DNA from: Tubulanus polymorphus
Taxonomy: Eukaryota > Nemertea > Palaeonemertea > Tubulaniformes > Tubulanidae
Direction: 5' to 3'
DNA length: 64,000 nt
Assembly: GCF_964204645.1 (NCBI RefSeq)
Contig: NC_134027.1
Location: 9,350,485-9,414,484 of the forward strand
Position numbers and translations under genes: made by a program. Of this stretch, positions 48,904-62,700 are shown one piece after another. Numbering within the stretch: position 1 is the stretch's first letter; each line of letters opens with the position of its first letter. A model generated the notes under the pieces. It saw only the letters and a program-made list of their open reading frames with translations. It made no database searches and was not told where the DNA came from.

Positions 48904-50580
48904 GTTGATAAACTTTTATGTTTTCAGTCAATGAATTTTATCAATTCACTCAATTCTACCAGTCGATCGACACAAAAATTCGGAGCCAATAATAAGAGTT
49001 AAAATCGGTTATCGGTTGCTGATCATGAATAGGCTAAACGTGCAGGTTTTCTGCGACATCGTGATACGGAGTCTTTTGATTCAACGCTTATAGACTTCAT
49101 ACATCGCGACGGCATGCATACAATGTCAAGTTAATTAAAATATGACGCTGTGTATGTCGGCTAAGCAGATAAGCTGTATTCAGAGGAGACTTAAGTTATA
49201 GAAGGGCGGATGTCTTGTCGGTGATTTGCGTCATATCAGTATCTATTATACTATCACAATGTCCCATATATCTAATTCGGATTTAACCTGAAAGGAAAAA
49301 AAAAACACTTAATCAATAGTTGGACAAAATAGAAGGCATCTATGACTTCATATAAAGAAGAGAGAAAACATATCGTGTGATTAATTTTAAATGAAGAACC
49401 CTGAATCCGATTGAGGCGACTTTTGTTTCGCCAATGGGTTCAGAAAATATATCTAATATCTGAAGGGAGTGGTCCGGGCAGCCTATTGATACCAGCATAA
49501 ACAGTCATTCGTTTTGCTATTTTGCCTAATAAAACTAATAAATAAATCTAGCATATTCTTCCTGCTAATCAATTATCCATTTATCTACCTGCTCATGTGG
49601 CTTACAATGCAACTGACTAAGTTTTTTTTCTAAGAAAAGCATCATCTGCTTGCTATTCCTTGGGCCTTCTTACGGCGGTAAGAATATTGTGGCTTATCGC
49701 GCAGCTGACAAAGTTTCTTTTTAAACAAAAAGCATCATTATCGTTGCCAGGTAACCGAATGCAAAGCCGCCGGAGAGTTGTTAGAGCATCAAAATCATCA
49801 AACATCAGCGAGTCAGGAGTGTCATGCTTATCCTCAAGATGACCTAGGGGCAGTGTGCTAGCATCATTATTATCCTAAAGTAACAAGGCAACGAAGGTCG
49901 ACTACCCACTTAGGATTGATACATTTTATGCGCTGTCGAGACTTGTGATAATTTGAATACATGGCGTTGAAATTTGCGGGCTACAACATCCAGGCGTTAT
50001 ATTGAATAACTCCTCAATTTAAAGACCAAAAGAACATTTCCCTTAAGAAGTCAATTAGAAAAGTTACATCAACATGGACAGTCAAAGCATGCTCTCAAAA
50101 ACAACAAGAACAAAAATCAAAATAATCCTTAGAATTATTTACCATGGCTTATAAATCATACAAAATCTTTTGTTAAATACATATGTATGCAGCTGCAAAA
50201 GCTGATTATTGCAAAAAAAGAAAGCTTACCATTCATTATAAAATATTCATCACCCTCACAATGAAACCAATCTTTCACGGTGCAGCGTGTCTTCCAGTGT
50301 TGTAATTACTTCGTTATATGACAGTGTAATCTCATCAATCGCTGAAGCTGAGATAATGAGAAAAAACAGACAAATATAGCTGCAAAGCAAATATGGCACA
50401 AAATATCTCTACTTTTTCTTCCAAAAAATGAAAAATTGTATGTAATTTGCCTGAAGTATTACATTTTCACCACTAAATATCTGTTCTAAGACAAAATACC
50501 TGTCCCTTCTTTTTAAGTATATTACTTCATGCTTTACTAACTTACTCAGAAATTTACCCAATGAACTTATTCTTCCCTGG

Positions 50581-50754
50581 CAGTGGAACCTCGTTAGAAC
50601 GAACTCGGATATAACGATTCATCGGATATAACAAATATAGAATTTCGTCGCAAGTAAGAAAATTCAATTAATTTCATACTGGATATAACGAACTATCGGT
50701 TATAACGAACATATTTTCTGGTCCCGTGAAGTTCGTTGTAACGAGGTTCCACTG
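50581..50754. mobile_element. pogo/Tigger-like MITE
   Basis: 174 bp with 24-bp inverted ends differing at one base (left CAGTGGAACCTCGTTAGAAC, then GAAC). The CAGTGGAACCTCG terminus is typical of pogo/Tigger-class elements. The interior repeats GGATATAACGA motifs. TA follows the right end, but the left flank is not TA. Confidence 0.75.
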
Positions 50755-51001
50755 TATGCCTCTTGTTTCTAGTAATTCCCTCAAACCTGACGATGATCTC
50801 TAGTGAGTGTCCGAAACGTTGTTCATTTTGATTGCAATTCTTGATGCCGGCAAATAAAATTCGTTTCTAATCTTTTAAATTCTGTATATAGTGGGTTTTG
50901 AACTTATTATCTGTTCAGTGAATTAACGAATGTGTACAATTTTCCGGTATAAGCGATTAGTCATAAAATCAGTCCTATCCCAAAACTGTTGATGGTTCCT
51001 T

Positions 51002-51260
51002 GAACAGGGTGGCCACCTTCCGCCAATTCACAAATTCCCTGAGCTTCCCTGATTTTTCCATGTTAAAAAAAAAACAAAATTCCCTGAATAAATCCAAGGA
51101 ATTTCTTGGTTTAAATTGTTACAATCTAAACATTTCTTTATGATCACGTAGTGATAAAGAAACGTGTGATCAATAACACACCCATATTCCCCAGTTTTCC
51201 AGGTTTTTTTAAACAAAATTCCCTGAGTTTTTCGCTGATCAACCCGTTTGATGACCACAC
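51002..51260. repeat. dispersed repeat starting GAACAGGGTGGCCAC (copy 2)
   Basis: Shares its first 17 bases with 25393 and repeatedly contains TTCCCTGA motifs. Frames on both strands are incidental. Confidence 0.45.
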
Positions 51261-51484
51261 AATAGTAAAATGTTTAAGTTGTAGCTGGACCCTTTATCTA
51301 TATCTAAGATGGTTACCAACGCGCACGTATTTCAAGTTACCATGAACTCATGAATTCATAGGCTAATTAACTATATCACTGTGACTAAGCAATTAATATC
51401 TTAATATCACTTAAGTGTTATCACAACGAATTATGACTTACATAATTTTTGAAATTGGACTCAAAGACTGCCTTCCTTATTTTG

Positions 51485-51537
51485 TCATCAGCATCATCGC
51501 ATCATCATCATCACATCATCATCAGCATCATCGCATC
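51485..51537. repeat. CAT/CATCG microsatellite
   Basis: Imperfect repetition of CATCAT with interspersed CATCGCATC. Confidence 0.85.
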
Positions 51538-52560
51538 GCGTTTCATGGTAGACGCACGCAGCAATAAACCGATGATGATAACAACGGCAGTTTTGATTAA
51601 ATATCGCAGCCGAAAATGACGCGCGCAACATAAGCTCTAAGTCTACATGCTGTTAACATATACACGACAACTTGTTGTAACTAAGGTTTAGGCTGATCGT
51701 ACGTATAATGAAACATGGAATCATCTATATTCAGGGCTGCCAAACACTGAAAAGTGCTATCGGTAGCAAATTGATTTTTGTTCAGTAACATTTTATTGAA
51801 ATGTGAAAGAAAATGTTCAAATTAATCAGTAATCGACAGTAAGACCCTCAGTAACATCTTTTATATTTCTGTATGCATCAAACAAATCAAATCCCTATTT
51901 CTTGTTATAAAATAGTAACAAATACAGGAACAGTTGGCAGCTCTGCACATTGGAAAACCAATAAAAAATCAAGCCAACTTATAACTATCAAACTTGATGT
52001 TGGTTCAATCTTACTAAATGCATTCAATGGTAGATAGACAAATGATTAAGTCTTACAATAGATTAAGAAGGACAGACTGTCAAAATAATAACAAAGAAAT
52101 TTTCTGGTGATTTTGAAAGAAATATTTGCTTTCTTAAATGAAAATGTTTTTTCAATATGAACCTCGTTAATACACACGTATATCATATCATAATACATCA
52201 GGCACGATTTGCTAAAATGTGAAAACAGAATTTAACTTGAATACGAAGAACTTGGAGATCACTCAGAAGATACCATAATGAAAACTGACAGATTTTTACT
52301 AACAAAATTGCTTCTCTACAACAGCACAGGCCATACAAAAAATAAGTTGAAGTTAGTCTGAAATAATTATTCTGTTTTTTCGTTCTAAAAAAGTCTATTC
52401 ATAATAATTATGATTAATTCAATTTCAATTTGAATAAACCAGTAAATAAAACATATTATCCATGGTGATTGAGAAAATAGATAAGGAAGAGATTATCAAT
52501 TTGTAAAGAAGATCAATCAGCGTAATAATAGGAGTTTCAGTAATTACGCCACCAGTATCA

Positions 52561-55500
52561 TCATATCTCAAGATCTCGAACGAGAAGAGTCTTCTGGTTC
52601 ATCTTTCCGTAAGTAGGTCTCCGAACAAAATCTGTCAACAGGTTTGTCGATTCACGCAACGTAACCATGGTAATGTAATCAAAGCGACGAGAATAAAAAC
52701 GGCTTATTTTCTCGTCGTGATTTAATGATCAACAAGCTTAGAAAACCTACAGTCATCTCAGATTAAAAGGTCAGAATAAAATATAGATTTCTATCATAGA
52801 GTAGACTCCAATTGAGTCGGATAGCCGTTCAACTCAGAAGATGTTTGTTGAAGTATTTTTATCACAAGAACATAATATCCAACTCTGATATCGCTCATCA
52901 AGTTGGACACATGTTTTATAACCATCATCCTTTTTTGAGGTGGTTGACGGACAATTAAGAACGTAGAAATCTTAACATGCCATGCGTGTATAGAAGAGAG
53001 CACAATAATGGCAATTTTGAGAAATTAATATGACATTTTGTTGCCGTCAGTATAAAAATATATCAAAGCCTACTGGTATTTACGATACAGCATCGGAAAA
53101 AGCTGTCGCTTGCCGTTGTAAAATTGGAACCCTGACTTTATAGGTTTTCGGTGTGCTCTTTGACAACCGACCATCTGGGAAAGGTCTTTGTGCGTTTAAC
53201 ATTCAATTAAATGTTTAATTAATAGTTACTCCACTGTAACAAGAGATGCTAGTTAAGGCAGCAACACTCAAGCAATGAAAAGTATGCACGATCGATAGTT
53301 GCACTCATGTTTTTCAATCAAATCATCACACAATCAAACCAGAACACAAATATTAGAACTATCGCAATAGAGTTTCTAATTTATTAGTCACGTAGGAGTC
53401 CGCCGTATATTTTGTTTGTTATTATACAATGACATACAGAGCACTCATCATTAAAATTCACGTAGTAGCCAATAGGGGCAACATACTATGATTTTTCATA
53501 CTCGTTCATATAGAATATACCTAACTTAGGTTGATAATTAAAACAAACAGACCTCGATGCAATATTCTAAATTTGAAGATTTAAGATTTAAAACAATCAC
53601 AAAGCGCCATCTTTTTGATTGATCAAAATGACATTGTAATCGTCAGGAAAAAGAAAAGATTTGGAATGTCAGGTACTTACCCAAAATATCCCCTTCTGGA
53701 TCGCAGAAATCTTTCGCCTGACTAATTCTTTGATTTATTTGGTCGTATTTGGTGCGGATGGTGGCAACATTGTTATGTACCTGAATCAACGAATAAGTGT
53801 TATATTTTCATACTCTACATTAAACTGTGCTTTTTTTCCCATGAAAATAATCTCGAAAATACCTGTTTGAAATCGGACAATTTTCCGTGGACTCGTTTCA
53901 ACGACGGGCCGAGTTGCCCGAACTCCGGACGAACGTGAGTGCACCATTGGCGAACGTCTGCCTCGAAACGGTATGAAAAAGCAGCCATCACTTGTTCCAA
54001 TTCGGACGACACGACTTTCAACTGCTTGATAACCTTTTCTTTCGCTTGATCGTCGCGTTTCGGGTAGAAAAACTTCCAACGATAGAAGGGAAAAAAATCA
54101 ACCATCAAAAAGTAAAAAATCCACCGAAATATTCTAGGATTTGATGGTGGAGCCAACGGAGAATTGAAATTTTGATATCCGGGTAAAATTTCTTTAAAGC
54201 TATATTTCAAATACAGTAGACTTTGCCCAAGTCGGATTCAATAATTTTTATACCTGTTCAACTCACATGTTTTTAAATATTTTGTTGTAACACTGATATG
54301 GTATCAGGACAATTGCCCCCCCAAATCAAATCTTTTTCATTTTTTTTTTTCTAACGCCTCAACCTGCTAAGCGCCACACAGGGCATTATAAGCAGGTTCG
54401 ATGTTTCTTTTTCCCAATCGGGGAGAGACCAGAGAAGAACCTTCGACCAAGAAACTCTGTCGCCACCAGGGTTTGAACCCATTAACCCTTGATTGACGAG
54501 ACCAGTCTCAGAAATCTTTTTAATCTTAAAGTAACACAGATATTTACTTCAAATCAATTAGACAAAGTGAACTAATTCTAGCTAATTACTCTAGGACTGC
54601 TTTAAAGTTTTTGATTGGCTGAAGTAACACTAAAACTAATTCCAATAAATTAGCCAACGTGAAATAATGGACTAATAAGTGGACTTATTAAGTTTTCTTT
54701 AATTTGGTAAGTGAATTATAATTACACAAGGACTGATTTTAAGTTTTTGATCTGCACACAACATCAGTAATTCTATATCTTATAAATCTATATTCAATAA
54801 TATACAAATGAATTTCTAAGTAAAGTATATAGGTGGTGTTAATCCAAATCAAAAAGTATTTTATTCGGGGGGGGGGGGGAATTGTCCTAGAATCCACTGA
54901 TATACATAGTATCCAAATTTGATATCACTTGAGCAAAGTCTTCTGTAGTTAAATGTAATCTTGACTACTGTAGTTAAATGTAATCTTATACCTGTTTTCT
55001 AATTTCTTCTAATACTTCCCGCTGTTTTTCATAATTTTCTTGCAGCTGTTTCGCTTCTTTGATGAGCTCTTCGAATTTCGGCACAGCGGGTATTTCCTTC
55101 TTACTATAGCCCTGCTCTTTCCACGCTTTTTCAACCTTCAGCTGGCGATTCTTCGGCAAAACATCGCTAGTTCGCGGAAATAAATCTTGAGAAGGCACCA
55201 TCGGAGCGACCAGGTCCATATAGTAACAATCGCGGTGATATTGCTCTTCAAGAGACATCCCCGAACTAAAGAACAGTAGGTCATTCAACATATCAATATG
55301 TAACTAATTTCTTGGTGAAATAAATATTATTATCATTATCATTATTACTATAATCATCACTATTATATGCTGAATAATTCTTGAATTAGATTACTTTTTA
55401 AGAAATCTAATCTTAAAGAGTATTTATTTATCAAAATCAATAAATACACCTGAATGATTAAACATGCAAATGAAAGTTTGCATTTTGGCAGGTTTGTAAT

Positions 55501-56731
55501 AAAGAAATGTGTGATCTTTTTAATACATCAATTACCTGACAATTCCAGGTTCTTGGTTCAATCCTTCGGCTGCATTTTGAGAAGTTACAATGATATTCAA
55601 CAGGCTGTCCCAGTAATTGGCCTGTTTCGATGGAACAGCAGCCCCCTAAAACCGCAGAAAATAAGTGATCATCCTCTATAGACAAACTTACGATCCAGGC
55701 CCCTTCATCTTTTTTACTTTTGTAATTAATTTGAAAACTCACCCTCACAAGTTCTATATCATTCGAATGGCAAAAACCTAATGTTGATGAAATGGCAAGA
55801 ATACCTAAATAGAAAATTCAACAGTTAAATCAACAACGATTAAAGTTGAACCATGTACCAAACTTATAGTTGGATAGATGAAAATCTATTTCTAAATAAC
55901 AATTGATTTGTTTCATAGAAAAACAGAAAAAAAGTCAGAAGCTAACGCTAGTAGAAGACTACTGGATGGATACTTACGTTTAACAATTGTCTCATTATCT
56001 AAATGTCTTGTATGTACAGGATCAATGAGACGACCGATTTCAGAACTGTACCTATAAAGCAGAGTATAAGCTTATAAGAGAAATTGTTCAATGGTTTTTG
56101 CTACATAAAATCGAAATTAGTAGTACTGAATTTTTGGAATGAAAGTTCTGAATAAGACACAGGTGCGTGGGAAGCAATTTTCTATTGCTGCGGCAAAATG
56201 CTGATTTTTGACAGGTCCTCATTTGTTGCCGCGGCGAATTTACATAAATTTCGTCAAAAAAATGGTATACAAACACAAAAATGTCATTCATTAAATAATT
56301 GCCATTCGGCCGCTGAACTTCCAATCCATCCAAACGCCACTGTTGAGAAATAGTCAACACATACTTTCCTAGAAGCCACTGTAGAATTCTTAAACGTGCT
56401 TGCCCGGGCTGATAGAGTATCTCTGCAACGCACATTTCATCGAGATCATCGGTATACGGACATCCGAGCACCTTTAAAGAAATTGATTGTAGTATAAATA
56501 AAAATGGATTGGATTGAATTTGATTTTTTTATTTGAAGATGAAACCTCCGCGAATTTCGTTTCACGAACATTTAAATTTGGGAATGGAACTGTCACACTA
56601 GCTTATATCATCGTTTTACTTATATCATGGGTGAGCATCAATAAACTAACCCCGAGTCGGTGTTTAAATGAGTTTGAAAGGTGTTCAAACGCTGTGGAAG
56701 TGCTCTTATCCATTTTTGAATCGGACGCCAT
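52561..56731 (-). CDS. HAUS7: HAUS augmin-like complex subunit 7
   Basis: Nine minus-strand exons: 56731-56651, 56471-56365, 56051-55978, 55804-55743, 55645-55536, 55265-54992, 54072-53863, 53780-53681, 52631-52561. Phases close to 362 aa against 368 in human. Recognition rests on the N-terminal HRLGVLGCPYTDD, which aligns with the RLRDLNCPF region of HAUS7, then ILYQPGQARLRILQWLL and FCHSNDIELVR. Later come a coiled coil (KFEELIKEAKQLQENYEKQR) and helical segments to the end. Augmin binds spindle microtubules and recruits gamma-tubulin for branching nucleation. The acceptor of exon 7 (GTTGGAAG) is weak, and the last exon is chosen by phase and its CCTGTTGACAG acceptor. An alternative end reads through the exon 8 donor to a stop at about 53637. 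The family is fast evolving, which explains the modest similarity. Confidence 0.82.
54350..54515 (-). mobile_element. tRNA-derived SINE
   Basis: On the minus strand, GGGTTCAAACCCTGG (about 54483-54469) is a near-perfect Pol III B-box in a tRNA-like context, with AATGGGTT before it. It lies in HAUS7 intron 6. Confidence 0.5.
54869..54879. repeat. poly-G run
   Basis: About eleven consecutive G in HAUS7 intron 6. The length is a sequencing risk. Confidence 0.8.
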
Positions 56732-57005
56732 GTTGTTAGGCACTAAATGCAATGTAGCAGAAGAAGCTGAGCAAAGTGGCTCGAATACCCAATATTGGGT
56801 AGAAGTGGGTGCAAGCGATTGGATTTCGATAATATTCGAAATTGTGAAACGAATCAATATTGCTTTTGCAGCATCTTTAAGTTGGGTTTCAGGTTGCGGA
56901 ATTTACCGGAAAATAATGCGGAAAAAAATTTGAACTGTCAGATTTTTTCCAATTTAGTAAAATCTGAATATGAATAATAATAAATAATTCTCAGTGCAAG
57001 ATTCC

Positions 57006-57092
57006 AGGTTAAAATGGACCAATATTTTATCCGAATCAAGTGAAGATCCAGATAAAAAAATCCGAATTCAGCGAATTCTACTGAATGTAAGA
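57006..57092 (-). repeat. dispersed repeat, copy 2 (pair of 1680-1760)
   Basis: The reverse complement reads TAGAATTCGCTGAATTCGGA, later TTGGTCCATTTTAACCTGG, in the same order as 1686-1750. Confidence 0.55.
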
Positions 57093-57198
57093 AATAAACT
57101 CCTGAACTATCTATGGAGGATAGATAAAAGACAACAATTCTTTTTTCTGATGAAATTCCATTTGATTTAATATTCAATGAAATTCTGAACTATCATCT

Positions 57199-57199
57199 G

Positions 57200-57232
<33 letters not shown>
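57199..57232. repeat. (TAA)n microsatellite
   Basis: About 11 uninterrupted TAA units. Confidence 0.95.
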
Positions 57233-59784
57233 TTGCAAGTAGAAGGTAGATCAATGTATCATGGTATATTATCATTGAATATTTTCTAAATGACGAATAT
57301 TTTGATCACATAAATGCCACAACTCTGGAATAAAGCTAATAAGCACCTATCATATCGATGAATTTCAAGCACTTTGAGACCAGATTTCAGTTCCGAACGA
57401 TATAACATCAACACATCTTCTATACTACACTTTAATAATAATGAATAGTTCAACTGTGATATCGATTTGTTGAAAACGTAATACGATATAGAAATTAAAT
57501 CAATTGAAGTCTGAAAAGTTATTCGTTTACTGAACGAGCCCTGAAAAAAACGTCTCCCTTTTAGTATTCCTATTAACTTTTATGTGAATGCATAAGTCGT
57601 ATGTCCAACATTTAAAGCCTAGCATACATCGACAAACTAACTGGAGATAGATAACAAGTTGCAAGTATACAAACTGAACAGCAGTTTTCGGTGTACAAAC
57701 TGAACTGGCTGACTATTGAGCAGCTGGTTGTACTAACTTACGGTGATATCCGCCAATGTGCGCGTTCCATAATCAACAACGCATGACGCAACTGACTAAA
57801 CCAAAGCAATTTGACACGTGACTTGGGATGCCCTGAAGAGTATATGCTAGATCGCAGTAGCTGTTGATGTGGATCTATGCTGTGGATCTAGAGACTAGCA
57901 TGAGCCATGCGGGGTACTCGCTCACTAGCAACTGGATTCGATCATCACTTGCTATATCGATGTAAGCTAGGCTGTCTTACAACTCTGTTCCTCTATAGTT
58001 CGTTCCTAGGCGCTATACACGCTTTCTTACTCACAAAAATCCGACACTTAAATACTGGCACAAACAAGAAAGAACTTCCGAAGGCGAGGAAGACAAGTTG
58101 TAAACCAAAGAGAAAATTTGGTAATAACAGAACCGGTATAGATTATGCTTAGATAAGGACTCAGTTCCGTAGACTATAGAACTATGATAATTCTTGGTTA
58201 TGATTTTTACTCTCGGGGGTGGATCCAGGGGTGGATTTTTTAATAACTAAGATTTTGAACTGACCAATACACCGCACAGTTTGCCAGAGTTAGTCACATA
58301 CTTAACAAAAACGAACCGTACCATTTGATATCATAATGATGATAACAACAATATAAGTACAAATACAATAAAGAACAAGATGTATGAAAAGAATGTATAA
58401 AAAATTATGCCTAACAAATGTAAAATGCCATTCACAGGATACACCAAAACAATAACTATTCATAAATACATAATACATAAAATGTACACACATAATAATA
58501 ATACATCCGAGTCAGTCCTGAAAAGTAACTACCAAATAGTGAAATTTCTTCTTACTAAGAGATCCTAGTAAGTTAATAAATTTTCTAAATTGAATATTAG
58601 TATTTGAATTGAAAAATATATCATAATATACATTACGTAAAGTGAAATATACAGCCTGTGATGCCTGAGTTTTTAACCAACCAAGTTAAATACCGATTCA
58701 GGAAGAATAAATAACAATGACCGCCTCCGCAATCGAGGGGTCATCCTTTAACTCTCAATAGTGGAACTCGATCCTGGTATACAGTTTCACGCCAGCGATT
58801 TTTACTCTAGACCACTTTGATGAATTTACGCGTAAAATATGATTTATACGCGGAGGAACCTAGCAATTCTAAGTATCTACAATATTGATTGAACTCGAAA
58901 TTATCGTTTTTCTTTTAACATTCCTTCATATCTCTAATTAATATATAAATAACTCCTTAATGGACAAAAAGAGCATGAACATGCATTAATACATTCAGAC
59001 TGATGAGAAAACCAAATTATCAGTAGCGTTTATCCTGGTGGTTGTGTAAATAGAAAGATATTAGGCCCTCATATGTTATTGCTATAGACTTAAGCTTCAT
59101 ACTAAACGTGACACAAAGATAAGACATTTTTACATACGGTCGACTTTACACCGAGTCAGAATACCGGTATATGAAAAACTCGTGTTCTTCTAGGTAGGCT
59201 ATGTCACCACCAGTCATCTTAACATAATGTTTAGGTGAAAAGATTTACATCAAAGGCTTAGTTGCTCCAAAAGAGGGATAAATCGATTGATATCGTGACC
59301 TTTGAAGAGTCCGTTTTCAAGAATTTTAGAGATAAAATGTTTACATACACTGATATTCAAACGAAATGTTGTTTACACGTAGAGAGTACATGATAATATT
59401 CATTATGATATTGAAACGCATTACATCAATCAGTTTCAAAACACAGGTCATTCATTTTTTCGTATTCACGAAATACAAGCAGCTCTCTAATTACTCGTTT
59501 TAAGATCAATCTTTTTTAACTGGCATTACATATTTATGCATACACGGCACCATTCACAGTCTTACCTATATAATTTTACATCACAACAGATTTTTCAGCA
59601 AGTTATAATGTTATTATAATACATATATAAATATTATTATACAACGAATAAGATATGAACATCGAAATATTCTCATATTTCTGACTGTGAGCGAAAAAAC
59701 TTCAGAATACGCAGATAAAGAGTCGATATGCTCGCCGCCCGCGTTCAAAGCCGCCACGGAGGCATTTTTTGCAGCGAGCAGTAA

Positions 59785-62700
59785 CTATGCCAGTAAACCG
59801 AGCCGCTGCAGTTTAGCCGACAGAAATGTGTGAATGATAAATACCAACGGTTTAGGGCAACTGTGCATGTCCAGTTCCTGAAAGATCGAAAACAAGATTT
59901 GATTACAAAAGTGTACCTTCAATAAATTCCAGAGTGTCGAGCGGTGGTGAGATTCAGAAAAAGGCTATAGTGGACACAATGCCACTTGAGTACAGGTAAT
60001 TTGTACGACATGCTTCCATATACATTCATGGGAATAAAAGACTGGGTTAAATCCTGTTCAACGAAGATGCGTGGTCCAGTAAAATTTAGATATTCTAAAC
60101 GATGCCCAAAGAAATTCAACAACTGAGCAAAGTTGCAAACAAGGCCTTATTCGTTCAACCAAGAGCCTAATCACAGATTATCGTACTCACCTGTTCACCT
60201 TCTTCACCAAAATCTAGCCAGAGCAATCGATGGCTATCATCGGCTGACATTCGCAATTTTTCATACGGATAATGCCATAAAATGTGAGACTTTCGACCGT
60301 CGTCAACGCGTACATCGGTCAGCGTAAATCCTGAATCGTAATTCACTGTTAGACGAGCTTCCTGCGCTTGCCACGATACAGCTGCAATTAACAATGATTT
60401 ACAGCTGTAGTACAAGTTATAAATTGAATCTACCCTGGGTATTTCATAGATCAGCTCCACGACTATACTCCTGTCAGGTCAACTTTGTTCATCTAGTCAA
60501 AATCTTTAATTGCGTTCATTTTCAAAATCTAACAATGATGCTCAAGATCTTTTAAAGTTTGTGGACCAATGCTTTTGAATGTTTTACCCGATATTTCGAA
60601 AAGTATTGCAAACTTTGACCACTTTACATCATCAGCTCTTAAAACCTATCTTTTTATTTATGCTTATGGCTAGCTACACTTTAATCATATCCCAGTAGCA
60701 TAGCTATGTGTGAGTGCCATGCAGCAGGATCTTACTGAACTGAATAAGGCACCAAATATGCTAAATGATAATAACAATACAGTATAAAATAATTTTCATA
60801 TTCAACAAAAGTACAAACCTTACTACAATTTCATGATCTAAAATTTGGATAGAATATTTCAATCTTATATATATATTCTCTCAAATGACTGATACTGGTG
60901 TTGAATCAACATTTAGAATTAACACCGACCCGGGTTAATGTTTACCGTAAACTAGGCCTACTCTATAATACCAGGCTCTGAAGAAGTGTAATTTGTAACT
61001 TACGACAACTTATTTCTTTGGTCAACAGAGCAGCTGTATGAGAGCCTTGGACTAGTACCCGACACCAGGTAGACAGATCACGTTGCGACTCCACACGGAA
61101 GCTATGCGCCTCAATCCCCTGTTTAGAACCAGTTCGCGTGCCGAACGTGAGTATCTCATTTCCACTGAGTGGTGTGATATGCTTGCCAGAATGTACTAGC
61201 CTTTGAAAGAACAAAAATACAAGGGAAAGCATTAAAGATGATAGAAATGTCTACCGGTAATAGAAAAACACAAATTAGACTTATTTACCGTATTTCATTT
61301 AAAAAACAAACATTGCCCAAGTATGCGCATTGTTCCTAACTTATCTTATCAATCATGCAACTCAAAAAGAATTCTTAACAGCGTACCTTGTAGCTATCAT
61401 CGGATGAGTCTGAAATGGTGTTGCCCATTCCTCTATATTCCATGGGGCCGTATCATAGAGAAGCATATCTTTTTCTGTAACCGCAACAAAAACTGGCTTC
61501 CAGGTCGGATTGCCTTGTTCGCTATGTATCTGAATTCATAGGATAAATAAATGCTTTCATCATCTGTGTGTAACAATTCAGTGCAAGAGGAAAACTATCA
61601 TTCATAAGAACGGATTTTTACCTGTTCAGCTAACCAACCCATATGCGACACCTCTTGACTGCGTGGGCCTTGACTGAGAATACGATTAGCTTCGCCGATC
61701 GCTTGTTGAAGCAACATATTCACATTCGAGTGAATCGCGTTGAACCACGATGTCGCCAGGCCCGCCTCGGGACAACGCAAAATGCACGAACTTTTGCCGT
61801 CCGGCGAATGCAGTTCGATTGTTCGATTTTCCGGATCGGGCATACTTAAATTGCGACACAGGTAACACAGTTTTAAAGGTATCGTTTTCTGTTCCGACCA
61901 CGTCGATTTGTCCTTCGACGGCGACTCGCTGCCCCAACCGAGATCGTTGAGCGCTGTAGTCTTACGAAAGTAAGGCGTAACCTCTCGGAGGTACTTCACT
62001 GAAAATAGGAATGTTTCCATTTATCAATTTGCATTTCAATTTTCAGTTTGAATCTTTTATCATTTGGAACCTCCTTATGCTAAAAGGGCCTAGTATCTTC
62101 CCAAAAATGCCCTAATTTTGTCATCCTTGGATGAGTTTTAAAAGCCAGATTTTCCAGCATTTTTAGCACTGGAAATTAATTAAGGAGGTTGATATTTTGC
62201 CAATATGGCATTATTCTTGTAAAACTATTTATGCCTATAGTTCATTCAGATTGGTAACTGGCATACTCAACCAGTTGTGCTAGGCCTATGATAGGCCTAG
62301 CACATACTCGGTTGCTCGGGACCTAGATAGAAAATCCAATAAATGAAGAATTAAGATTTGGACCTACCACCTACTGACCAGTTTACAACACTACCATCAG
62401 TTCTAGCTGCTAGAACTAATAGGTAAGCCTATATACTGCAACCTAACCCTTATCTTAAACCTTAACCAAACCTTAACTCTAATCCTAAAATCTTACTTGA
62501 CCCTTTTTCTAACCTTAATTGTAACGAATCAGAACTTTTTTATGTAAGAGCAAAATATTGTCTACTACAAAAATACTAATACTACGAAAAGCAAAATACA
62601 CTGTATTTATTTCCATCGATGGTTTAACTTTCTGAAAATGGTTCCCTCAACAATACTTGAAAGGGCTGTAAACAGGGCTGAGATAAGCTACCTTCCAGAT

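Larger units (their letters stand above)
48904..52560. other. intergenic between GPCR and HAUS7
   Basis: No gene recognised. It contains the pogo/Tigger-like MITE at 50581-50754, a repeat from 51002 beginning GAACAGGGTGGCCACC and a CAT-rich microsatellite at 51485-51537. The GPCR promoter should be near 48904-49300. Confidence 0.55.
56732..59784. other. spacer between HAUS7 and syntrophin
   Basis: HAUS7 upstream region and syntrophin 3' flank. It contains a (TAA)n microsatellite at 57199-57232 and an inverted copy of the 1680-1760 repeat at about 57006-57092. A short coding-like stretch lies at 57425-57350 on the minus strand. The plus-strand frame at 57907-58152 has no recognisable domain. 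Confidence 0.5.

Noticed and set aside
57350-57425. Exon-like minus-strand stretch (LYRSELKSGLKVLEIHRYDR with a GTGCTT donor) upstream of HAUS7.
   Set aside because: HAUS7 already starts with a good ATG at 56731 and the stretch has no homology I can name; kept only as a possible 5' exon.
57907-58152. 81-codon plus-strand frame.
   Set aside because: No domain, no neighbours in frame, ordinary composition.
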